Shown here in pieces: positions 1 to 4,661 of a stretch of DNA of 6,291 bases; positions within the stretch are counted from its first letter, which is position 1; each line of letters opens with the position of its first letter. The DNA is from Microcaldota archaeon (lineage in GTDB: Archaea; Micrarchaeota; Micrarchaeia; Micrarchaeales; Micrarchaeaceae): assembly GCA_021812205.1 (NCBI GenBank), contig JAKAOJ010000021.1, positions 1-6,291 of the forward strand, written 5' to 3'. The position numbers and the translations under genes are program-made. A model generated the notes under the pieces. The model did no database searches. It was not told the DNA's origin and saw only the letters and a program-made list of their open reading frames with translations.

Positions 1-1
1 C

Positions 2-67
2 AAGGTTTATTACAAATATGATGCTGGCAAGGCGACCAACCTGCTAATTGTTTCACCCCCACAGTAA
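2..67 (+). CDS. 3' end of an unidentified protein gene (partial)
   Basis: The second reading frame stays open from the window edge to a TAA at 65-67 and encodes 21 residues, KVYYKYDAGKATNLLIVSPPQ minus nothing internal, ending in a Pro-Pro-Gln tail. Of the other two plus frames, the first stops at 19-21 and the third soon after. The peptide alternates aromatic/basic and hydrophobic residues as a C-terminal beta strand might, but it is too short to assign to a family. It shows no sortase-type tail: no hydrophobic segment followed by a basic cluster. It converges on the minus-strand NUDIX-glycosylase gene. I infer a gene because the open frame runs to a stop just before a hairpin; a chance open frame of 21 codons is possible. 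Confidence 0.45.
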   Translation, partial: KVYYKYDAGKATNLLIVSPPQ

Positions 68-71
68 AGTC

Positions 72-99
72 GGAGGCCGGCCACCTACAGTCGGCCTCC
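72..99. terminator. GC-rich hairpin between convergent genes, possible terminator
   Basis: GGAGGCCG (72-79) pairs perfectly with CGGCCTCC (92-99). A G-U wobble (80/91) and a C-G pair (81/90) extend it to a ten-pair stem with an 8-base loop. It lies five bases after the TAA of the left-edge gene. No T-run follows on either strand, whereas archaeal termination usually depends on one, so its role as terminator is uncertain. It could instead protect a 3' end. The rest of 100-183 shows nothing I can assign; the palindrome GCAGCGCTGC at 132-141 has no evident role. Confidence 0.4.
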
Positions 100-183
100 A
101 AACCCCCGTTTATGCACCATGCCGGAAGGCTGCAGCGCTGCTGACCGATGGCAACCAGCAAAATGCAGGAATATGATGGCGGT

Positions 184-1215
184 TCAAGTAGCAGCAGAAG
201 TTTTTGGCTTGTTGGCAGGGTGCGGGCGCACCTTGCCCTGCTTCTTCTGCTTTATGCCTGCAGACTCCAGCGCCGCCTTCAGGGTCCTGAAATCATGCTC
301 TATAAGAGGCATGTTCTTTTTCAGGCGTACGGCTGCTGCAGGATGTATGGTCACGAAATACATCCGGCCTTTCTCAATGGCATGACCGTGCACCTGCATT
401 ATATTGTCGACGCCGGCAAGCTCCTTTGATGCCAGTGCGCCCAGCGTGACTATCATGCTTGGTTTTATGAGCTCGATCTGCCTTTCCAGGAACGGCCTGC
501 ATAGAGCTGCCTCTTCAGGCGTAGGCATGCGGTTCTTTGGCGGAAAGAACTGCACCACGCTTGTTATGTAGACGTCCTCGCGCCGAAGGCCAGCCAGCTT
601 TATCAGATGCGAGAGCAGCACACCGCTCCTTCCTACGAACGGGCGCTGACGCGCATCTTCTTCTGCGCCAGGAGCCTGTCCGATGAACATCACGCTGGCG
701 CTTAGCGGACCCTCGCCAGGCACGAACCTTGTGCTCAAGCCCCACTGCCCCTTCGCCTGCCCTGGGAGCATCGAGTACTCTGCATTGAGCTTTTCCATAG
801 CTTCGAGGCGGTCTATGTAATCGTTCGTGAACTTTAGTATCTCCTTCTTGAACTTCCAGCGCTTCATTGCCTCTTCATATGTGAGCCATACGAAGCCGTT
901 GTGCTCATCAGAGATTGTGACCTTTGCTTCAGCAGGGACCTTGGCGAGGAAGTACCTGACGCTGTTCCTGATCTTCTCGCCCTCTGCCATGAACCAGAAC
1001 GCCACAGTGAACCTGAAGAACCTGTCCGGCTTCACATCTAGGCCTGTCTCTTCCTTTGTTTCTCGTATAGCTGCCTGCTCGGCGCTTTCGCCCTTTTCTA
1101 TGTGCCCCTTCGGCAGGTCTAGCCTGTCCTTCGGGCCTTTGGTCAGGAAGAGGAACTTGCGGATGCCGCGCTCGTACCTGTACACCATGCATCCGCCGTC
1201 ATATCCGAACTGCAA
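184..1215 (-). CDS. NUDIX hydrolase fused to a family 4-like uracil-DNA glycosylase lacking Fe-S ligands
   Basis: A 343-residue cytoplasmic protein with two domains. Residues 1-140 are a NUDIX hydrolase resembling the Ap4A hydrolase type (FGYDGGCMVYRY, then LPKGHIEKGE). The NUDIX box is complete at 37-59: G37, E43, R51-E52, E55-E56, G58. Such enzymes cleave nucleoside diphosphate-X compounds. Residues 144-320 are a uracil-DNA glycosylase of the family 4 type, with VPGEG (165-169), GQAPG (179-183), PFVGRSG (192-198), FPPKNR (224-229) and the catalytic-loop HPAA (H291). Family 4 enzymes normally bind a 4Fe-4S cluster through four cysteines, but only C239 remains. The usual KC before RPP is Q222-F223, and no cysteine lies in 140-165. 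The GEAPG glutamate is Q180, and the Asn of the NVVK motif is S219. The tail from 321 is basic and probably disordered. The start is TTG at 1215-1213, chosen because a strong GAGGTGAT site precedes it and the NUDIX fold needs these residues; the in-frame ATG at codon 10 would cut the first strand. It is the second gene of a unit with the archaeosortase. Fold assignment is firm; glycosylase activity is doubtful. Confidence 0.92.
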   Translation of the reverse strand: MQFGYDGGCMVYRYERGIRKFLFLTKGPKDRLDLPKGHIEKGESAEQAAIRETKEETGLDVKPDRFFRFTVAFWFMAEGEKIRNSVRYFLAKVPAEAKVTISDEHNGFVWLTYEEAMKRWKFKKEILKFTNDYIDRLEAMEKLNAEYSMLPGQAKGQWGLSTRFVPGEGPLSASVMFIGQAPGAEEDARQRPFVGRSGVLLSHLIKLAGLRREDVYITSVVQFFPPKNRMPTPEEAALCRPFLERQIELIKPSMIVTLGALASKELAGVDNIMQVHGHAIEKGRMYFVTIHPAAAVRLKKNMPLIEHDFRTLKAALESAGIKQKKQGKVRPHPANKPKTSAAT

Positions 1216-1218
1216 CGC

Positions 1219-1226
1219 ATCACCTC
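1219..1226 (-). promoter_or_regulatory. Ribosome binding site overlapping upstream stop codon
   Basis: On the minus strand GAGGTGAT runs from 1226 to 1219, three bases before the TTG start at 1215. It matches the archaeal anti-Shine-Dalgarno complement GGAGGTGAT in 8 of 8 positions. The TGA stop of the archaeosortase gene (1222-1220) lies inside it. This decides the TTG start of the NUDIX-glycosylase gene and suggests translational coupling. A nearby ATG at 1220-1218 is in another frame and cannot be its start. Confidence 0.75.
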
Positions 1227-2761
1227 ATATTAGATGCCACTGCATAAGCGGCGCAAAGGAGCGTGTCGTTGGCGGTGCCGGCGCTGAGCATGCTGTACAC
1301 AGCGGACTGCGCTCTGTTCACCGGGCCGCTGGCAGGTGCGCACAGCGCAGCGCTGCCCTTCTGCGCCAGGAACTCATAATATGCCGTGGTTTCGTTGCCC
1401 GCTATCAGCATTGGTGCCGAAAAGTAGCTCACGTACAGCGTGCTATTGGATTTTACCGACGCACTGGTCACTGTTATGCCGTTTCGCAGTATCACAGTGT
1501 GCTTTGACGAAAGGCTTGATGCGTTGCCGATAAGCGCTGCGTCCAACGGCTTGGTCGCTATGCCTGCAAGCACAAACACCCTCTTGCTTGTGTTAACTTG
1601 CGTCGAGTTAGCGGTGATGTTTTGGAGGGAGAACACCATGCTCCCGTAGAGCGTGCCTGTGTATAGTATGTCAGTGTGCGCGTATTCGAGGCTGCTGGTT
1701 ATGGCCGCCTGCACTGTCGAGTTGCTCGGCAACGCGACGTCAGTGAAATTCAGCGGATTTGAGTACAGGGCTGACGAGTATGGAAGCGTGGCAATGAGGC
1801 CTAGCACACCTATTGCAAGTGCAACTGCAATCGGCACCGCATAAGCGTATGGCGATGCAGCTGCACGGCGGTTGCGCGCATCCTGAGGTACCTTCCTGCT
1901 GCGGCGCATGGCAGGAACGCGCAGCCCGTACTTTCCGGCGATGAGCACCATTATCACTATAGCTATGTCGAACAGGACTTGGCCCGCGAATGTGTGCAGG
2001 GTGGCCACTGCGCTGTCTATGCCGTAGTATGCCCACTGCATTGATATAGCGAACATGCGGAGGACGTTCAGCAGCAGCATAAGGCCTATGCCTGAGAGCA
2101 GCCACAGCACCTTGTTTTTGAGCTTCCCGTAGAACAGGTACGCTACTGGCAGCAGGAACATCAATATTGCTATGAACGCACCTATGTCTGTGCATGTGCT
2201 AGCTATCGATATGTGCGAAGCCCCGCCAGCGGATATGACGAGGCCCTGCTTGACTACAGGGACTCCAACGGCCTTCAGCAGGTAGTAGATGAACGACGCA
2301 TTGACAGACGTGAAGCCTGCATTCAGCGCTGTCAGCGGGAACAGCAGCAGCGGAGACGCGAATAGTGAATAGATCAGAACGAAGCGCATGCTCTTCAGGC
2401 CCTTGAAGCCAAAGAGCGTTACTATGAGCGCGGCGAGCGCCAGCGGGAAAAGTAGGGCATCGAGCCTGTATGCCTGGAATATAAATGAGAGCGAACCCCT
2501 CATTACCGACATGATAATGAAGTAAAGCGCGAATAGGAGGGCGCCTGCCGCCATGTTGGCTGGTTTGGTTTCCAGAGAAAGATTCTCGCGCATTGAGAAC
2601 AGTATTGCGAGGGGCAGCATCAGCATTACGACTATTATGTAGGTGGTTGGGTTGTTGTCCTGGATGCTGAACTGCGTCACCCGCAGCGAGTTGAAGGCGA
2701 ATGCTATGAATGCCACAAGGATAACGAGAATCCCAAGCAGCTTTGCCTTTCTGGCTTCCAT
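1220..2761 (-). CDS. Archaeosortase/exosortase-family membrane transpeptidase with an unknown ectodomain
   Basis: A 513-residue polytopic membrane protein. The first 280 residues hold about eight hydrophobic segments and the exosortase/archaeosortase catalytic triad in the expected order: Cys in STCTDIGAF (about C190), Arg in LLNVLRMF (about R235) and His in ATLHTFAGQ (about H256). These enzymes are thought to cut surface proteins near a C-terminal sorting tail, outside the membrane, and transfer them to a lipid or other anchor. A basic linker (RRSRKVPQDARNRR, about 286-299) and another membrane span (about 306-328) lead to a 185-residue exterior domain that I do not recognise. It has nine N-x-S/T sequons and two cysteines (about 474 and 503) that could pair. 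The frame extends one codon upstream to TTG, but ATG at 2761-2759 is preferred because GGTGTGAT lies ahead of it. The next gene begins four bases after its stop. No substrate with a recognisable sorting tail is visible in the window. Superfamily assignment is good; the exact subfamily and substrate are unknown. Confidence 0.82.
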   Translation of the reverse strand: MEARKAKLLGILVILVAFIAFAFNSLRVTQFSIQDNNPTTYIIVVMLMLPLAILFSMRENLSLETKPANMAAGALLFALYFIIMSVMRGSLSFIFQAYRLDALLFPLALAALIVTLFGFKGLKSMRFVLIYSLFASPLLLFPLTALNAGFTSVNASFIYYLLKAVGVPVVKQGLVISAGGASHISIASTCTDIGAFIAILMFLLPVAYLFYGKLKNKVLWLLSGIGLMLLLNVLRMFAISMQWAYYGIDSAVATLHTFAGQVLFDIAIVIMVLIAGKYGLRVPAMRRSRKVPQDARNRRAAASPYAYAVPIAVALAIGVLGLIATLPYSSALYSNPLNFTDVALPSNSTVQAAITSSLEYAHTDILYTGTLYGSMVFSLQNITANSTQVNTSKRVFVLAGIATKPLDAALIGNASSLSSKHTVILRNGITVTSASVKSNSTLYVSYFSAPMLIAGNETTAYYEFLAQKGSAALCAPASGPVNRAQSAVYSMLSAGTANDTLLCAAYAVASNMR

Positions 2762-2763
2762 CA

Positions 2764-2771
2764 ATCACACC
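2764..2771 (-). promoter_or_regulatory. Ribosome binding site of the archaeosortase gene
   Basis: The minus strand reads GGTGTGAT from 2771 to 2764, ending two bases before the ATG at 2761. GGTG alone has a six-base spacer. It supports the ATG rather than the adjacent upstream TTG, which overlaps this site. Its presence implies that at least some mRNA has a leader, which bears on how the gene is transcribed. Confidence 0.55.
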
Positions 2772-2783
2772 ACAATTGCACCA

Positions 2784-2792
2784 TAATTAATA
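2784..2792 (-). promoter_or_regulatory. Weak TATA-like element ahead of the archaeosortase gene
   Basis: The minus strand reads TATTAATTA from 2792 to 2784. A start about 26 bases from its centre would fall near 2761, on the ATG itself, giving a leaderless mRNA. That conflicts with the visible ribosome binding site, so the gene may instead, or also, be read from the promoter of the upstream sRNA. Confidence 0.3.
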
Positions 2793-2854
2793 GCGTCCTC
2801 AGCCGAAATGGGCTTCATCACGGTTCAGTAGTTACTCTTTTCTTCATCGGACGC
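2793..2854 (-). ncRNA. C/D box sRNA guiding 2'-O-methylation
   Basis: Read on the minus strand the order is canonical for an archaeal C/D guide RNA: 5' stem GCGTCC (2854-2849), bulge base G, C box ATGAAGA (2847-2841), 12-nt guide AAAGAGTAACTA (2840-2829), D' box CTGA (2828-2825), 3-nt spacer, C' box GTGATGA (2821-2815), 12-nt guide AGCCCATTTCGG (2814-2803), D box CTGA (2802-2799) and 3' stem GGACGC (2798-2793). The six-pair closing stem is perfect. The C/D pair gives a kink-turn with a three-base bulge (GAT) and tandem G-A pairs. The C box differs from RTGATGA at one base (T to A), which would replace the usual U-U pair with A-U. Such RNAs bind L7Ae, Nop5 and fibrillarin. By the D+5 rule the predicted targets are UAGUUACUCUUU, methylated on its fifth base (U), and CCGAAAUGGGCU, methylated on its fifth base (A); I could not place either in an rRNA. 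It lies 31 bases upstream of the archaeosortase start on the same strand. Confidence 0.88.
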
Positions 2855-2873
2855 GTATATATCACCAGCAATG

Positions 2874-2881
2874 TATAAATA
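2874..2881. promoter_or_regulatory. TATA box TATAAATA, possibly bidirectional (archease / C/D sRNA)
   Basis: TATAAATA on the plus strand is a near-consensus archaeal TATA box. Counting about 26 bases from its centre puts a plus-strand start near 2904, seven bases before the archease ATG. The complementary TATTTATA puts a minus-strand start near 2851, within about three bases of the predicted 5' end of the C/D sRNA. A second element, GTATATAT (2855-2862), could serve the archease with a longer leader but is too close to the sRNA to serve that. Confidence 0.6.
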
Positions 2882-2910
2882 GGCAGTTTGAGCTTCTGTC
2901 CTGATGTAAG

Positions 2911-3366
2911 ATGTCAGTGCAGAAGCCCAGGGCTAAGGGTTACAGGTACATTGAGCACACTGCAGACGTAGAGTTCATAGCAAGGGGCAAGACCGCTGCA
3001 GAGCTTGTCAGGAACTCTCTCCTTGCAATGTTTGATACCGCGGCGTATATAGGCCGCGTCGGAAGGAGCGGAGGAAAACAGCACATCATAAGGATAGATG
3101 ATGTAGCACCCGACCTTGGCACCTTGATATGGTATGTGCTGCAGGATGCACTGTCTGTGGCAGACGCAGAGCAGCTCTTCGTTTACAGGGTAGGCAGGAT
3201 AAACGTGAAAAGGGAGGACTCAGGGCTCGCGGCAAAAGCCACGCTGGTAGGCAAGGCAAGGGAACCGCAGTACTCGAAGCTTGATGTTAAGGGCGTTTCC
3301 AGGTACGACATGAAGGTACTGAAGACGGCACACGGCTACAGCGCGAGCGTGGTGCTTGACGTATGA
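2911..3366 (+). CDS. Archease, activator of the RtcB RNA ligase
   Basis: A 151-residue protein, the usual length for the family. Archease promotes guanylylation and turnover of RtcB, the ligase that seals tRNA exons after intron removal, using a bound metal. The N-terminal signature is YRYIEHTADVEF (11-22), followed by the helix AAELVRNSLLAMFDTA. The C-terminal strand pair runs from DVKGVSRYDMKV to ASVVLDV. The two aspartates that matter most in characterised archeases appear to be kept (D19 and D150). The common TYH before the DMKV strand reads SRY here, so a His near the metal site is replaced, and the Gly after ADV is Glu. No good ribosome binding site precedes the ATG; the promoter position suggests a nearly leaderless mRNA. 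Its last base is shared with the convergent tRNA-Cys gene. The RtcB gene is not in the window. Family assignment is confident. Confidence 0.93.
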   Translation: MSVQKPRAKGYRYIEHTADVEFIARGKTAAELVRNSLLAMFDTAAYIGRVGRSGGKQHIIRIDDVAPDLGTLIWYVLQDALSVADAEQLFVYRVGRINVKREDSGLAAKATLVGKAREPQYSKLDVKGVSRYDMKVLKTAHGYSASVVLDV

Positions 3367-3436
3367 GCCGGGAGAGGGAATTGCACCCTCCTACGCCGCT
3401 CTGCAGGCGGCTGCATAGCTAATCTGCCATCCCGGC
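3366..3436 (-). tRNA. tRNA-Cys (anticodon GCA) with an aberrant D/T-loop core
   Basis: Read on the minus strand from 3436. The acceptor stem GCCGGGA/TCCCGGC has seven perfect pairs. The D arm is GCA/TGC with an eight-position loop. The anticodon stem GCCGC/GCGGC is perfect around loop CTGCAGA, which gives anticodon GCA (plus-strand 3402-3404). The variable loop is GTAG. The T stem GAGGG/CCCTC is perfect around loop TGCAATT. The discriminator is T, as cysteinyl-tRNA synthetase expects, and the GCCGGG acceptor resembles other archaeal tRNA-Cys. CCA is not encoded. No intron interrupts the 71-nt gene. Odd points: position 55, normally T (pseudouridine), is G; position 18, normally G, is A; position 15 is T. 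The discriminator base is the complement of the last base of the archease stop codon, so the two genes overlap by one base. Transcription probably starts from TATAAATA at 3470-3463. Confidence 0.9.
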
Positions 3437-3462
3437 ACGACGTATGGTTTTCCGTGCCCTGC

Positions 3463-3470
3463 TATTTATA
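3463..3470. promoter_or_regulatory. TATA box of tRNA-Cys, possibly shared with the CBS-HPF gene
   Basis: The minus strand reads TATAAATA (3470-3463) behind an AAAA stretch that suits a BRE. A start about 26 bases on, near 3440, lies just before the tRNA 5' end at 3436. The plus strand reads TATTTATA, and the same spacing points to about 3493, exactly the first base of the leader hairpin of the CBS-HPF gene. A weaker CATATTA (3482-3488) is an alternative for that gene, with a start near 3511. Confidence 0.6.
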
Positions 3471-3492
3471 TTTTGTGTAGTCATATTACAGT

Positions 3493-3508
3493 GGACAGCT
3501 TTCTGTCC
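3493..3508 (+). promoter_or_regulatory. Hairpin in the leader of the CBS-HPF gene
   Basis: GGACAG (3493-3498) and CTGTCC (3503-3508) form a perfect six-pair stem with a CTTT loop; two more wobble pairs are possible outside. GTTTTGGTG follows, so the stem ends just ahead of the ribosome binding site. If transcription starts at the upstream TATA box, the hairpin would form the very 5' end of the mRNA, where it could affect stability or ribosome access. The same T-run could also make it a weak intrinsic terminator. Confidence 0.45.
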
Positions 3509-3513
3509 GTTTT

Positions 3514-3517
3514 GGTG
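3514..3517 (+). promoter_or_regulatory. Ribosome binding site of the CBS-HPF gene
   Basis: GGTG is followed by a five-base spacer and the ATG at 3523. It supports this start and lies six bases after the leader hairpin. Confidence 0.5.
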
Positions 3518-3522
3518 TTGAC

Positions 3523-4656
3523 ATGGCAGAACAAACAGTACCCGAGGAGCTCCTTTCCAAGGCCTCAGTTTTTGACGTTAAAACCCCAGTCTACAAGATA
3601 ATGCCGATAATAGACGAGCGCGGCACAGCAGTGATAACCAAGGGCGACGAGTTCTACGGCATTGTGGACTTCAGGGCGATGTACAGGTCAAAGCAAAGCG
3701 CGAGCATAAAGCGCAATGCAACGGTGGAGCGCTACGCGGTCAGGACCCCGAAGATAACTGCAAGCACTCCCCTTGACGATGTCATATCGTATTTTTACAA
3801 GTCGCAGAGCACGGCGATGCCGTACGTGAGCAGGGGGTTGGTGCGTGGGGTGCTCGACAGGTACACTCTGCTGAAGATGCTGCTCTCGGTCGGCTACATG
3901 CGCGGAATAAATGTGCAGGATGTGATGACAAGCCCTGTGCTCGCCATTGAGGCGGATGCAAACATATCGCAGGCAAGGGCAGCGATGGCACGCAACAGGC
4001 TGAACAGGCTAGTGGTCTTGGACAACGACAAGTTTGTGGGGTTGATAACAAACCACGACATAGTAATGAGGTACACGAAGCCGCAGGAGAGGCTGCCTGA
4101 GATGAAGACCAAGGTGTACACGCCCACGAACGTGCCGATCAAGAGCGTGATGGAAAGCAATCCCGCCACCATAGACTACACTGCAGGCATCGAGGAGTGC
4201 GTTAGGAATTTCATAGAGAGGCGCATATCATCCCTGATTGTGACCAAGAAGAGCAAGCCAATCGGCGTTGTAACGATAAGCGACGTGCTTGCCGGGCTCA
4301 TGTCCAGGAGGCGCATCGAGGGCAACCGGATAATACTTTCTGGCTTCAACGCGAAGTCGTACGACTATGAGGACGAGATTCGCGAGATGGTGCGCGAATT
4401 CATGGACAAGATGGAGAAGCTCCAGATGCTCAAGGTAAGCTACGTCACGCTCAAGATAAAGGACCTCAAGAACAACAGGTATGAGGTTAAGATGCGTGTT
4501 GCATTCGAGAGGCAGGGTGCAATAGCCATGGACCACACAAGCTTCCTTCTCGACCGCACCGTGGCTGAGCTGCTCGACAAGGCTAAGCGGGAGGTCCTGA
4601 AGATGAAGGACAAGGAAAGCGCCAGCAGGTACACGACGAAGTTCGCTGAGGAATAG
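3523..4656 (+). CDS. Four-CBS-domain protein with C-terminal HPF/RaiA-like domain, candidate ribosome hibernation factor
   Basis: A 377-residue soluble protein. Four CBS repeats make two Bateman modules: about 10-56, 64-121, 128-185 (VQDVMTSPVLAIEADANI ... FVGLITNHDIV) and 203-261 (IKSVMESNPATIDYT ... PIGVVTISDVL). CBS pairs commonly bind adenine nucleotides such as AMP, ATP or S-adenosylmethionine. Residues 267-366 follow the pattern of bacterial HPF/YfiA (sigma-54 modulation) proteins: strand IILSGFNA, helix DEIREMVREFMDKMEKL, strand VSYVTLKIKDL, strand YEVKMRVAFE, strand GAIAMD, helix TVAELLDKAKREVLKMKDK. HPF proteins sit on the small ribosomal subunit where mRNA and tRNA bind and keep idle ribosomes silent. 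I infer a factor whose ribosome binding responds to nucleotide state. From memory, archaeal hibernation factors with accessory domains have been reported; I cannot test orthology. The gene diverges from tRNA-Cys and is followed after five bases by the pilin-like gene. Domain calls are confident; function is inference. Confidence 0.85.
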   Translation: MAEQTVPEELLSKASVFDVKTPVYKIMPIIDERGTAVITKGDEFYGIVDFRAMYRSKQSASIKRNATVERYAVRTPKITASTPLDDVISYFYKSQSTAMPYVSRGLVRGVLDRYTLLKMLLSVGYMRGINVQDVMTSPVLAIEADANISQARAAMARNRLNRLVVLDNDKFVGLITNHDIVMRYTKPQERLPEMKTKVYTPTNVPIKSVMESNPATIDYTAGIEECVRNFIERRISSLIVTKKSKPIGVVTISDVLAGLMSRRRIEGNRIILSGFNAKSYDYEDEIREMVREFMDKMEKLQMLKVSYVTLKIKDLKNNRYEVKMRVAFERQGAIAMDHTSFLLDRTVAELLDKAKREVLKMKDKESASRYTTKFAEE

Positions 4657-4661
4657 AGCGT

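Noticed and set aside
132..141. Perfect palindrome GCAGCGCTGC
   Set aside because: A single short palindrome with no repeat in the window and no link to a promoter; likely chance.
181..191. GGTTCAAGTAG resembling a tRNA T-loop
   Set aside because: No T stem or acceptor stem can be built around it; it spans the stop codon of the NUDIX-glycosylase gene.
827..1507. Long plus-strand open frame of 226 codons
   Set aside because: It lies antisense to the NUDIX-glycosylase and archaeosortase genes, shows no recognisable motif and has no ribosome binding site; the minus-strand frames carry clear family motifs.
2199..2768. Minus-strand open frame of 189 codons overlapping the archaeosortase gene in another frame
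   Set aside because: Its composition is rich in Arg, His, Pro and Cys without family motifs, while the overlapping frame has the catalytic triad and membrane spans.
3367..3437. Plus-strand reading of the tRNA-like fold
   Set aside because: The acceptor pairing also holds on the plus strand, but loops there lack T33 and a T-loop. The minus strand gives a proper anticodon loop with GCA and the conserved U73.
3921..3940. GTGATGA resembling a C box inside the CBS-HPF gene
   Set aside because: No CTGA follows at guide distance and no closing stem exists; it encodes the conserved DVM of CBS domain 3.
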